A stretch of DNA of 64,000 nucleotides from Trametes villosa. Taxonomy: Eukaryota; Basidiomycota; Agaricomycetes; Polyporales; Polyporaceae. The stretch spans positions 1,512,001 to 1,576,000 of the forward strand of contig PUDQ02000001.1 in the NCBI GenBank assembly GCA_002964805.2, written 5' to 3'. The notes beneath the pieces were generated by a model. That model was not told where the DNA came from. It ran no database searches and saw nothing but the letters and a program-made list of their open reading frames with translations. The stretch's first letter is position 1; every line of letters begins with the position of its first letter. Below are positions 11,230-23,327 of this stretch, in pieces. The position numbers and the translations under genes were made by a program.

Positions 11230-14200
11230 ATGTCTTTCCTCCAACGTCGCGCTGCGCCTCTGCTCAGGCCCACCACTGCTTCGCTGCGATGCACGCGACC
11301 ACTCTCCTCACTTGCGGCCGCGCTCAAAGAGCATGCGCCCATTGACGTCCACCCCGAGGTCCAGGACGCACTCGCGCATGGTCGACCGCTCGTCGCGCTC
11401 GAGACGACGATCGTCACCCATGGGATGCCCTACCCCGCGAACCTGGAGACTGCGCGGTCGGTTGAGGGAAACGTCCGCAAGGCGGGTGCCATTCCGGCGA
11501 CCATTGGGCTCATCGAGGGGCGGGTGAAGATTGGGCTGGAGCCGCAGGAGCTGGAACGGCTCGCAGACATTCGCGCGAACAAGGAGGTCGTGAAGTTGTC
11601 GAGGCGGGACCTTGGTGCTGCTATTGCTCTCAAGAAGGATGGTGTAAGTCCGTACACCTGCTCTTAGAGGGACACCTCGTATGAACAGGGACCCAGGGAA
11701 CGACCTGTAGCACCACCCTCATCTTTGCTGCATTAGCTGGTATCAAGGTAAGGCTCTCATGAACATGCGTATATGCGGGATGTTCACTCGAAGCGCAGGT
11801 CTTCTCTACCGGGGGGTAAGGAGCTCTCGTGTGCTACCCCAGACTTTGTCTGATCAAGTCAACTAGCCTCGGAGGAGTGCACAGAGGCGCAGAAACCAGT
11901 GAGTAGTGCAGAAGGAGGCGTGCATATTCACCGGCTGATCTCCTTGGCAAGCCATGGATATCTCTGCCGACCTCCATGAGTTGACCCGTTGCCCTGTGGG
12001 TTTGGTCTCTGCCGGTGTGAAGTCGATTCTGGATATCGGAAGGTCAGTGCTACCAACCCCCAATGCAGCTCTCGACTAACACAGCTACTTGGTACAGGAC
12101 ACTGGAATACCTGGTCTGTTTCAGCGGCGTTTGTCATGTCGCTGCATTCTCTGACACATGCGATAGGAAACCCTCGGGGTACCTGTCGTCTCGTACGGCG
12201 CAGACGAATTCCCTGCGTTCTACAGCAGACGCAGCGGGTTTAAGGTAGGGCTCGCCCTACTGGGTCGCGTTGAGACCCAGTTAACGCTGTTCACAGAGCC
12301 CATGGCGGGTAGACGACCCCGCTACCGCTGCCCGCATCCTTCGTGAGTTCCTCGACAACTCACGTAGAATCCCAGTAAAACTGACATTTGCTCCAGACAC
12401 CCATAAACAGCTCGGCATGACCAATGGCGCGCTCATCGCCGTACCCATCCCGGAGTCGTACGACGCCGTGGGCCAGGAGCTCCAGAAGGCGGTGGAGCAA
12501 GCTGTTCAGGAGTCCGAAGCCAACGGCATCAGCCGACGAGGAAAAGAGGCAACCCCTTGGCTTCTCAAGCGTGTTGGCGAGCTCACAGCGGGCAAGTCAT
12601 TAGCGAGCAGTGAGTAGTACCACTCAAGGCGTACTCTGCGTGTACTAACACTCTGACCAACAGATATCGCTCTGATTGAAAACACTGCCCTTGTCGGTAC
12701 GTTGACTCGTATAGTGGCCTCGTTACATGCCCTCTTTATCTGACGTTCCTCCTAGGCGGACAGATTGCCGTTGCATATTCTCAGCTGAGCAAGGAGAGGC
12801 AGCCCAAAGCATCGCACCCGCATGTCGTCAACCCCGCTCCGGCGTCACCCGCTGGGCCTAGCGAATCTGTAGAGCTTGTACGTTAATAAGGAGGAATTGT
12901 GTCTTGAATGTAGTACTTACCCTGCTGGCTGGTGCCATGTGTGTAATCTAGCCTCCAGCCAAGCTAATTATCGTCGGCTCAGCAGCCGTTGACGTTACTG
13001 CACGAGCAGACCCGGTCGCTGGCACCGCTCGCACGAACAGCAACCTCCACTCCACTGCGCCTGGCGTGGTGACCCTGACCGCGGGCGGAGTCGGACGCAA
13101 TGTGGCGGAGGCAGCTCACCGCATTCTGACGTCGCACTCAAAAGACCTGTCGACCGCCTCCGCCCTGATATCACCTGTGGGCGAGGATGCCTTTGGACAG
13201 TGGCTGGTTTCTGAGCAGAAGCAGTCCGGTATGAGGACGGACGGGCTCATCCGTGTTCCGAAGGCCCGGACGGCCGTCTGCAACATGGTTCTGGACAGTG
13301 CAGGTGGGCTGACTGGCGGTGTGGCCGACATGGACGCGATTCGCAGCCTTGACGCGGCTAAGGTCAGTCCATTCCCATGGCTGCGACTGTATAGGATCGG
13401 CTGAAGGCGTCACCAGATCGTCGACGTTCTCGAGAAGCATAACCCGGAGATCATGGCTTTGGATGCGAACATGTCGCACGAAACCATGAAGACCCTTGTC
13501 ACCTACGCGAACAAGCGGAATATCCTTAGTAAGTCCCGTACGCGATGGCTGATATGCCTAGCTGACCACTCCTTCAGCGTTCTTGTCAGTGCCCTTCACA
13601 AGGCTGCTGTGGCACGACGCATATACTGACTGACCACTGACATATAGCGAGCCCACGTCCGTCCCGAAGTCCACAGTAATCTTCCCCGCCCTCGCAGCCG
13701 CCCTGGACTCCGCAACCATCCCCCGCGCCCCCGTCTCCTTCGCCACGCCCAACGTCCTCGAGCTCGCCCACATGTACCAAGAAGCCTGCGCAAGCCCGCT
13801 CGAGCTCACCGCGCACAAGTACTGGTGGAGCGTGGTCGACGAGATGGCGCTCGGCGCCGGCTTCCGCATGGAGCTCGACCAGCTCGCGCGGCGCAGCGCG
13901 TTCGACGGCGACGGTCCCGGCGCGGCGGCGGGCGGGAAGACGCTCTCCTTCCTCGTGGAGAACGGGATCGCGCAGATGGCGATCAACCTGCTCCCCTTCT
14001 TCCAGCACCTCGTCATCAAGTGCGGCGAGCGCGGGCTCGTCGCCGCGTTCCGCATCTCCGGGGACGACGCCGCCGCGTCCGCGTGGGCGACGCACAGCAC
14101 GAACGTGTACGCGCGCCAGATCGTCGCGCGCAGCAGGTCCGGACGGAGCGTCGTCGTCTTCAAACACTTCCCGCCCGTGCAGCTCGCCGAGGACAAGATC

Positions 14201-14389
14201 GTGAACGTCACGGGGGCCGGGGACTCGCTCGTCGGCTCGATGCTCGCCTCGCTCGTGCGCAACCCCGCTGCGTTCGCGGAGCCGGCGAGTTTGGACCAGC
14301 TCGTGGCGCAGGCGCAGTTGGCTGCGGTCTACACCCTGCGAAGCGAGCACGCTGTGTCTCCGAGGCTATCTACATTAGCAGACCTGTAG
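11230..14389 (+). CDS. Fused pseudouridine-5'-phosphate glycosidase and PfkB-type kinase
   Basis: Two activities that bacteria encode as PsuG and PsuK are fused here. The kinase phosphorylates pseudouridine and the glycosidase splits it into uracil and ribose-5-phosphate. The N-terminal half shows PsuG motifs [89 protein letters not shown] and [16 protein letters not shown]. The C-terminal half shows PfkB motifs [15 protein letters not shown] and [12 protein letters not shown], which includes the catalytic aspartate. Around a dozen introns, one exon only about 17 nt long, are consistent with the frame. The start [20 protein letters not shown] is basic and serine/arginine-rich, so mitochondrial import is likely. 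Such fusions are known in fungi and some animals. Confidence 0.9.
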
Positions 14390-14448
14390 ATGGTACGCTA
14401 TATTACACACTGGGTGTCATTGTATAGTACGGGCGAGTGCGCTCGCTA

Positions 14449-17058
14449 TTAATGAGCAGCGGGCAAGACGCCGACTTTCACAACCTCGCGCGTGCGTCTT
14501 CTCTCCGCCTTCTCAGCTGCAAGGGCAACTTTCGCTAGCTCCTTCTGGCGCTTCTCGTGCCGTGCCTAGAGCTCCAGTGTAAGCAAAGGGTACGTAGCGG
14601 CATGCGAGTACAACTAACCTGCGCGCCATGTTTCAAACGAGTGATCATGTTCGCCGCGTCTCCCTTCGTCAAAGCACGGAACTCGTTGTCTTTGGTCAGA
14701 AGCGCCTTGCTCTCATCGTCTAGAGTAGCGATGACCTTGCGGCCCTTCCAGCGCTTCATGACGAACTGCCGCTGCGTGGGTGTTGCTGGCTCCCTTCGCC
14801 ACTTGGCGGTGCGTAGCAACCTAGAGAATATAGGTAAACATCAGCGCAAATCGTACCTTGCTCAGGCAGGGAACGCACCCGAGAGCTAATTTGCCAAGAA
14901 CTTTGCTGTGTGCGTAGGTATCGCACCCCCGAATGGCTTCGGCCAGAGTCTCAGCAGTCAGAATCCGCTTGCTCCTCCGGAACGGAGATATCTTGAGCAT
15001 CTTGGCCGTGATCGACGGCAGCGTGGTCGGCGTGAAATGGGCCTGGTATCGTTCGCCTGTGGGAGGGCTCAGACATTCTGGTACAGGGACCGCGAGGTAT
15101 TATGAGAGAAACGCACCTTCCTCACCATCCTCGCAAGGCTCCACGCGTATATGGCCCTTTCCAAGGCACTCTAGGATATAGACTTCGCCCCCGCAGCAGA
15201 CCCAGGCATTCCTGCTTAGGCTGCGTATGTTTGGGTCTCCAGAGGCGTTGTCCACCAGGGCGAACGGATCGTCGTGGTCGATGTAGGTGACCGACTTCGG
15301 CTGTGGCACTGAGCCTGACATGCTTGGCTGTGCCGCATCGTCCCCTGCAGCAGCGTCGTCCTGGCTGCCCTCGTGTATGCGGGCTGCTCGTTCCTCGAGG
15401 CTCTCGATCGTTTCATCTACGGGCTAGTGAGCCTCTGTTCCGAATTCTGTAGGAAGACGACACTCACCATCACACAGCTCGGCGGGATCGAGACCAAACA
15501 GGGTAGGTGCTGAGATCACTCCGTCTACCCGTTCTTGAGAGTCTACGAAGTCGATGATCCGGCAGTCCTCCTTCCCAGTCCCGGGAGACAACCTCATGCC
15601 CCGTCCGATCTGCTCATACACCTGCTTTGAGTATACGTGTAGAACTGGGCGATGGTACTACTGCTGACCATCTGCGCGAAAATGTTCCGGGACCGCGTCG
15701 GCCGCGCAACGATCACGCAGTCGATATTCGGTATATCCGCGCCCTCAGTGAGAACGGCTATGTACGCAAGTCAGAAATAATAGCCTCCTGAAGGATGTCA
15801 AGACAACATACCACAGTTGATCAGTACGGGGAACTTCCCGGCTCTGAAATCCTCAACAAGCGCCTTGCGCTCAACAGCAGGGGTATTCGCATGCAGGTAG
15901 CGTGCGTCAATCCCCGCCGCACGGAATGCGGCGGTTAGCTCAACGACGTGCGAGACGTTGACGCAGAATACCAGCGTGGACTTGCGATCCGCTACATGTT
16001 CATGAGTTTGAGCACCGCTACCCCATGTTCATGTGAGCGAAGGGAGAGCTCACCTGCTTTGTCCAACCATGTTCGGACGACCAGCTCGTTGACGGTCTCT
16101 GTGTTTATCACATGGCTCAGACTCGTCGGGTTGAACTCTCCAGTGCGAGAGTTGACGGTCACGCCGCTGAGGTCAATATTGGCGCGTACGGTGGTGAACC
16201 GTACATTGCAGAGCCTAGCAAATGTTCAGCGCATGTGAACATTGAGTCGCCGCAAACGTGCGTACCATTGCTCCTTGATCATGTCGAGGAAGTCTCGGTG
16301 GTACACAATCCGCTCAAACACCGATCCCAACGCGAGACCGTCATGTCGGCTGAACGTTGCAGAGAAGCCGAGGATAGGTATACGGTGACTGAGGGCAGGA
16401 GGCTCGAAATCCTGATCTGGGCTCTTGATGTCCGGGTCGAAGTGCGACAAGATGTGCCGGTACCTGCAAGGCATAAGCCACACGGAGCGTCCTCTCGGGA
16501 TTGTAGGCTTACGAGGGTGCAGCCGCGTGATGTGCCTCGTCCACGATGAGAGCCTTCATGTACCCCGCTCGGAACTTCTCCAGCCGCTGTGAACGCAACA
16601 GCGTCTGGAAAGTCGCGACCGTCCTGGGTGCATGACTCTGGGTTATATTCGACAATTCCATACAGCAATGGCTACACAACGTACAGGTCTGCGGTGCCCG
16701 AAGCATTATGCTTCCCTTGCTCAATCTCCACGCTCCATTCGGGGAACAACCGTCTGGCTTGGTCGGCGGTCTGCTGAGCGAGCTCTACGCTGTTCACGAT
16801 CACTAACGACCTGGTCGCCTCTGGAGCTTGACGGGGAGCAGACAGACGCGACAGAAGAGAGATGAAGACAGTAGTTTTGCCAGAGCCTGTAGGCAAAGAG
16901 ATCCCGATGCGAGTAGAACCTGCCTTGAGCGCGTCAATACAGGTCTCCAGACACGACTCCTGGTATGGCCGTAGGACGACAGCAGCTTTCCTAGCAGCAG
17001 TACTATAGTGCCTCAGAGTATTAACAGTCGAGAACGCAGATCGCGAGAACCATGGCAT
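14449..17058 (-). CDS. IRC3: Mitochondrial DEAD/H-box helicase, IRC3-like
   Basis: Irc3 is a superfamily 2 double-strand DNA helicase needed for mitochondrial DNA upkeep in yeast. The start [20 protein letters not shown] is a typical matrix-targeting sequence. Helicase motifs follow in order: [17 protein letters not shown] (Q-like), [13 protein letters not shown] (Walker A), [14 protein letters not shown] (DEAH box), [10 protein letters not shown] (motif III) and, in later exons, [20 protein letters not shown], matching the family's motif VI. The C-terminal part is basic ([34 protein letters not shown]) and ends LPAAH. At least nine short introns are present. It converges on the pseudouridine gene with only 59 bp between stops. 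Confidence 0.82.
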
Positions 17059-17329
17059 GGAACAGAAGCAAGCCGAGATGCTCGCTCAAATACGCTGCAT
17101 CGGACAGGCACAACTGCTACCCCTTGGGCGCTTAGCGTCGGAGGTGGTATAAGAAATCTCTCGATTCCGTTGTCTACTACGAATACTCGAAAGATTATGT
17201 TCCCAAGCGTATACGAAACCAGCAGAGATATAAGAGCGCGGTCTATTGGGAAAGCTCGTGGCGCGTACGAGATAAACGATAGTACTATGAGGCTGATACA
17301 ATGTATAAGGTCCGCAACGACTGATACGT

Positions 17330-18686
17330 TTAGCCAGAGCCTGGAAAGCCGTCAGTCGAGAGTTCCAATACGATAAGGTGAAGGAGCACGTACCACCCGA
17401 GTAGACCTTGCCGAACATGACCTCCTGGAGCTTGTCGTAGAGCGACAGGACACCAGCACCGGCAACACCACGGAGGATGTTGGCACCGGCACCCTTGAAC
17501 AGGGACTTGGCACCCTCCTTCGCGACGATCTGCGAGCCAGCATCGAACATGGACTTGTAGTGAACACCAGCACCAGAAGTCATCATCATGCGACGACTGT
17601 TAGGCAATCCGGTAAGTATCGACTCAAAGGGCAATTAGTTCTCAAGACATACCGGATGGTGTCGAGAGGGTACGAAGCAAGACCAGCACCAATGGTAACA
17701 CCCCAGCCAAGAAGGAACGACGCGAAGAACGAGCCCTGGAGAGCACCGACGAGGACAACGGGCTCTGTAGATTATATCAGCAGCCGCATTATGTGATACC
17801 AAGAAGGAATACGCACTGAGCGAGTCGTAGACACCGAAGTAGAGACCGCGGTAGACGACGATGCCGACGACCGAGGGGACGAAGCCACGGTAGAGACCGG
17901 CGATACCGTCAGACGCGAGGGTCTTCTTGTAGACGTCAACGAGGCCGTTGAACTGGCGGGCTCCTCCACCCTTGGCCGACTTCGCGTCGTTGGCAAGACG
18001 GGTACGCGCGTAGTCAAGCGAGTACACGAAGAGCAGCGAGGCGGCACCGGCACCGGCACCGGAGGCGACGTTGCCAGCGAACCACCGCCAGTAGCCGTCC
18101 TGCTTCTTGAAGCCGAACAGGGACTTGAAGTAGTCCTCTGCAATGCCACGTCAGAACCGACGACGACTTCCAAACCGAACATTACGTACTGAACGCGAAG
18201 TTCAGCGCCTGCGTGGGGAAGTACCGGATGACGTTGGCGGTGTTACCTCTCCAGAGGGAGAGGATACCCTCGTCACGGTAGGTACGCGAGAAGCAGTCGC
18301 CGATGCCCTTGTAGGGCTCAGCAAGACGACCCTGCTTGATCTGTGACGCGACAACGGGTCAGATGAGCACGCACTGGCACCAATCAAGGTGCACTAACCA
18401 TCTCATCCTGGTTTTGAATCAGGAGCTTGATACGCTCGATGGGGGCAGCGGAGGTCTTGGCGACGGCCTAAACAGCATGCAAACCGTTGAGGAACACGCC
18501 GAGGGGGTTATAGAACGTGACACGTACCGCAGACACACCACCCATCATGAAGTCAACTACACACGAGTGCCAGGTCAGCAATCAAGTCCCCCCAACAAGG
18601 ACGCCCTGCGACGCGGCGTCGCGCGCAGACAGCGCATACGCACTGAAGAACTCCTTGGGAGTCTTGCCCTTCTTGACTTCGGCCAT
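17330..18686 (-). CDS. AAC1: Mitochondrial ADP/ATP carrier
   Basis: This inner-membrane carrier exchanges cytosolic ADP for matrix ATP. The start [20 protein letters not shown] is followed by [20 protein letters not shown], a first carrier motif, then [47 protein letters not shown] and [17 protein letters not shown]. The RRRMMM hexapeptide is the signature of true ADP/ATP carriers. The last coding exon is tiny: after KVYSGG an intron of 54 bp leads to SG and a stop (TAA at 17330-17332). Five or six introns cut the gene. The 534-bp upstream gap is CT-rich on the coding strand, as often seen for highly expressed fungal genes. Confidence 0.95.
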
Positions 18687-19220
18687 TTTGACGGAGATAA
18701 ACCGAGGGGAAGGAGAAGGAGACTGAGTGGAGGGGGAGAGGGAAGATGCAGGAGAAAAAGTCTCGCGTGCGGACGTCTAAGTACGTTTTCGGAATCTGCC
18801 GGGATTTTGGACTCCGTGTACGGCCGACGGACTTGCCAGCGCATTTTTCTGTCGGCCAATCAGAGCGGGCGCCGTACCCCCCGGAACGCCGGCGACGTCT
18901 GTCCGGCCGCTCGCCGCTGGCGACGGAGTCTGGGATTAGCCTATCACAGCACGTTGCGGCCCGTCACACTGCCGTCTGCTCCGGTCCTCTCACCTCGCGA
19001 GCTCGCCAGTTCAGGCCGCTCTGCCATCACTCGTTCCTGTTACAGCGAGCGCACGCGCATGCGGCAGACGGAAGGCGCGAGATGGATATTACATAGACGA
19101 TAAACGGACAGTAATAGGGACCAGGAAATAGGCGGGATATGCTACGCTACTGATGTGTACAACTTGATCGCACGCGGACCACAAGAAACCCATCAAACAC
19201 CAATGAACATCAACACGCTG
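18687..19220. other. ADP/ATP carrier promoter and SUMO-ligase 3' flank
   Basis: A 534-bp gap between two minus-strand genes. The part next to the carrier start (18687-18760) is purine-rich on the plus strand, giving a pyrimidine tract on the coding strand just upstream of the ATG. A CCAAT box (gccaatcag, 18855-18863) lies about 170 bp upstream. No gene frame is convincing. Confidence 0.5.
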
Positions 19221-21745
19221 TCAACGCCAGTTCTGAGATGACGAACTGCTGGAACCGCCTCCTCGCGGCGTGTACGAGTGCATCGGAGGCAAGGTGTTCC
19301 GGAAGTTGTCGTGTGTCGTCGATGAGGACGGACGTCGGGGGAGGGAAGGAGGAAGCGGCAGCGCGCTCGAAGAGGCATAGGACTGGGACCCGGACGGCCG
19401 GCTAGAAGAAGAGTGCGAGGCGGTGTATCGGGACTGCGACGATAGGGATGGTGGGACTGGTGGAGGGAGGTCTGACGCTCGCAGGGACAATCTATCATGA
19501 ATTGTGGAAGGCGAGGAGCCGCTGTCGTTGCGGGACTTCTTCCAAATCTGCTCCGTAGGCGACGGTAGGTCGTCCGTTTCCTTCCGCTTCTTCGTCTGAG
19601 GGGCTGGCCGTGGTGGCGGTGGGGGCTCCTCGTCCTCCGAGTCAAGTGTGAGGTCGATGATGTCGGTGGCTTGGGAGCGAGGCGGCTGCGAGCTGCTAAC
19701 GCTGACGGACTGACTCGAGCGAGGAAGCCGAGCCGACTCTGCGGAGGGAGAGAGTTCGCGTTTCACGCGACCCTCGTCTTCATCTTCCTCATCGGAGTCC
19801 AGGATGACGATCTCCGCATTGCTCGGTCGCGGTCTGTGTGCGTCGTGGCCGTTCGTCGCGGGCTTGACCGGAGACGCAGCACGCTTCGCTGGGCTAGGCG
19901 GCTTCTTTGCGGTAGGAGGATGCGCCACAGTCCACTCGACGGACCCGTGCTTGTTATCTTCCGTGTGCCAAAGCCCATCGGCCTCCACGATCACGTCGTC
20001 CACACTATCCGGAGTTTGCTTGAGAATGTCATCGAAGTACCTGGAGATCCGACCCATGAGCGCCAACCCACGACAGCACCGGTCATGCGCACTCACCCAT
20101 CAATGATGAGGTCTTCAACGCTCAAAACCTTCTCGCAGACGGGGCACATCCATGTCGTCGTCTGCTCCATGACGGAGAACCACGAGAAGGCATCGAAACA
20201 CTGCGGATGTACGCACGTCGCCGACCGGCATGGGGTAGCGATACGCATATAGCTCAACTATACGCCCGTAAGTCTGAGTTACGCGTATGACAAGTGATGC
20301 GTACTCACCGGGCACTTCAAAGACATCTTCTGGTGACCAGCCACAATTTCGTCGTCGTCGATGCTCGCCTTCCTCACTGATGGGGCCGATGTAAGGAGAT
20401 GCGCCACCGAGTACAAAGAACATGCTTACTGTCCGCGAGTACCTCGGCCTTCGACTTGAACTTGCCCTTCCGGATCCGTTCAATGAGCTGATCGACAGTA
20501 GTCGCCTCAACCAACATCACAGCCAAGTAGTATTTCTGAGCGGGATGTCAGATACAAGGATATATGCGGGAGCAAGAGTAGAATCACCTTTGGGGACGTG
20601 GGTTGCTGACTGTTCACGTAAATCATCTCCACGCGGTTGGTCTGGCCGTACGCAAGTCGCGTGGCCTTGCCCAGGTCAGGCGGCGGCGCGGTACCCGGCT
20701 TCTTCTTCAGCCCTTTCAGGTTCGCGGTGAGCTGCACGCCGTTGACTCGCACTTCGCATGTCGGCGGGAACTCGATCGGACATGGGGCTGAGGCTGCACT
20801 GCGGAAGGACCCAGGCGGGTTGTAGAAGGTAGATGATGTGCAGTACAGCCTAAGTTGATATCTGGAACTGGCGCAAACGGAGAAGTGTGAGTGCTTGGCA
20901 GCTAGCACGATGATAGGAGATAGACGCACCCGGCGCCATTCAATTTCGCCACAACGTCGGCCGGCAACGTGAAGGACAAAGACTGAGATCGACGGTCCAT
21001 GGAGCTTGTAGATTCTGTAAGGGTATAGTGAGCGCGGAAGGCCGCATATAGAGACGGTAAACATACCAGGACATTCAACAATTGCCGAGATGATGCGGTC
21101 CACTTTGAAGAACGGGGAGTACTTGAATCGGATGCCGGGCGCGGGCTGAGCAGGGGGAGCGGAAGAAGTCGACGCAGCTGCAGGTGGAGCCGCAGGTGGC
21201 CGTCGAGGAGTGGCGTAGGGATCGTAGCGGGGGATGGGGGCGGAAGATGTGCTCGGCGGTTGGTACGCCACGGCGGGCGGAGGTGGTGCATAGCTGTGGG
21301 CGGAGAAAGAGGACTCGCCGTTCGCCCGCGGCTGGTAGTATCTGAGCAATCGCCGAACGTAAGCAAACCATCCTCGTCGCATGGCCGAGTATGTGGGCGG
21401 AACGCGAGGTGTGGCGGGGGACTCACCCGTTGTGCCGTATCCGCTGCATAATGGCTTTTGCTCGCGTCCAAAGCTCGACACTTTCGCTGCGCCTCCACTG
21501 GTCCAGCTCGCGGGTGATCTTGTCAATGAGGTCCTGCTTCTTGCCGGTCTTGGTTAGGTTGGTGTGGCACTCGTCGTTGAAGGCAGTGAGGATCTGCTTG
21601 AGCTGCTCGACTTTGTTCGACTTCAGGTTGTGTCGGAGCGTCTGTGGCCGTGCGGAGTCAGTCCCCCCGGCTCGTGCACGCGGGCAGCATATAATAACGT
21701 GAGAAAACGCACCTCGAAGTCTGCCCAAGCATCCTGGTTGGCCAT
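19221..21745 (-). CDS. SIZ1: SIZ/PIAS-type E3 SUMO ligase
   Basis: This protein would transfer SUMO from Ubc9 to chromatin and septin-type targets. Domains in order: an N-terminal SAP DNA-binding domain (LRHNLKSNKVEQLKQILTAF, then KTGKKQDLIDKIT), a PINIT domain (IRFKYSPFFKVDRIISAIVE through NRVEMIYVNSQQPTSPK), and an SP-RING whose zinc ligands are seen in MSLKCPLSYMRIATPC, CVHPQCFDAFSWF and TTWMCPVCEKVLSVEDL. Two acidic SUMO-interacting motifs follow, EIVILDSDEEDEDE and IIDLTLDSEDEEPPPP. The tail is serine-rich and ends SSSSSSQNWR. The ATG at 21745 begins MANQDAWADFE and an intron follows. It shares a 264-bp divergent promoter with NudC. Confidence 0.92.
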
Positions 21746-22009
21746 GTAGGAGACGGACGCACCAGATGGAGACCAGGGGGTCGGAAGAGCAGTCGACGCG
21801 CCGTGGACGCTGAGTGAGAGAACAGGCTCGCCGTCGGACCCGTGGGAATCCGCCGGTCCTACGCTAGTCCCACGTGGCATGACGCGCAAACAGGCGCCCA
21901 TATCAGCCATTCCGTGCTGCAGCGCGCTTGGGCTGCAGAGCTTGACTTCAAAGCTATCCCAATCAGACAGTGCTCTGCCCTCGTTTTGACTCATCTGCTG
22001 CAACACGCG
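21746..22009. promoter_or_regulatory. Divergent promoter SIZ / NudC
   Basis: A 264-bp interval between opposed start codons; both promoters must lie here. Longer frames in it on either strand show no family likeness and are treated as chance. Confidence 0.45.
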
Positions 22010-22917
22010 ATGTCCTCCGCAGACGACTACGACAAGCTCCCGAAGGAGGAAAGAGAGGCACGCGAGAAGGCGGACCGCGAGCGAGAAGCGGCGGAGCAAG
22101 CTGGTGCGGCGCTCTGATCGCCATCCGCCCATGCATCGTACCGACTGGTCTTTGCGTAACAGCCCTGCCGTATTCCTGGACGCAGCAACTCGTTGACGTC
22201 GATGTTACGGTCCCAGTGCCTAAGGGCACTCGCGCGCGCGATCTCAATGTGGTGATACAAAAGAAGAAGCTCAGCGTCGGCTTCAAGGGGAAGGAGCCTA
22301 TCCTTTCCGGAGAGCTGTGCAAGGACATCAAGGTCGACGAGAGTACCTGGACGCTTGGTTTGTACTCGTTCTACTGCTTGCGTACATAGTGCTCATGTAG
22401 CGCTTGTATAGAGGACCAAGAGACCGTCCTCATCCACCTGGAAAAGCAGAACAAGCAGCAGTGGTGGGAGAACGTGCTAACCCACCACCCCAAAATCGAC
22501 ACGACCAAGATCCAGCCCGAGAACAGTCAACTAAGCGATCTCGACGGGGAAACCAGGTGCGTGCCCGACATGCCCGACATGTCCATCACCTTGTTTGACC
22601 GACAACACCACAGGGGGATGGTCGAGAAGATGATGGTGAGTCCTGCCGTGCCATGCAGAGCCGCCGAAACGCTCACACAGTTCTCAGTTTGACAACCAGC
22701 AGAAGGTACGCTTGTCCATGGGTGCGAGTCCTAATGCTCACCCTCGTTGCGTATAGCAAATGGGCAAGCCCACGTCGGACGAGCTCAAAAAGCAGGAGGT
22801 TAGTAGGATTCCCGCGTTCCGAGTGCACACACTTACAACCCGCATTCAATGTAGGCTCTGAAGAAGTTCCAAGAAGCGCACCCCGAGCTTGACTTCTCGC
22901 AGGCGAAGATCTCGTAA
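22010..22917 (+). CDS. nudC: Nuclear movement protein NudC
   Basis: NudC is a co-chaperone with an Hsp20-like CS domain that stabilises the dynein regulator NudF/LIS1 and so supports nuclear migration along hyphae. The N-terminus is a short charged coiled-coil segment ([20 protein letters not shown]). After the first intron the CS domain reads [60 protein letters not shown], then [20 protein letters not shown]. The C-terminal conserved block reads [20 protein letters not shown], with later exons [15 protein letters not shown] and [20 protein letters not shown]. Several introns are very short, and one exon near 22686-22704 is only a few codons. Confidence 0.93.
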
Positions 22918-23327
22918 GGCGACGTCCACTCCCCCTGAACCTACCTGTAGCGCTGTAAGAGCAATGTACCATCCTTGTAACACTTAGATCGGCGGCAGAT
23001 CATTAGCTACGCCGCATGTCTGTAGCGCATGGTGCACGCCGCGGGCAACACACAACGCCGCCGCAGGTCGCCGCAAGTTTCCCAATCTCGAACCAATCAT
23101 ACATTCCGGAAATGAACGTAAACCTTCGCACGCGAAGGAGACAGGCGGTAGCCAGGATACAAAGAACGCAAGTCGGGTAGCCATGCAACACCTCCAGCAC
23201 AAAGTCCGTGTGTAGTGTCCGTCTATGCCTGCGATCTGTTCCCCTCAGCGGCGATCACGGCGAGAGTGCCTGACAGAACCTGGTAAGTCCGCAGCGATCA
23301 GCGCCAGCAGCGAACGATAGACATACC
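22918..23327. other. Convergent 3' region NudC / repeat peptide gene
   Basis: A 410-bp gap between two convergent genes. Just past the repeat-gene stop, the minus strand reads TAAG then GTATGT at 23326, with a CTTAC...CAG end at 23280. This would be a 47-bp intron lying wholly in the 3' UTR. No coding frame is supported. Confidence 0.4.
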
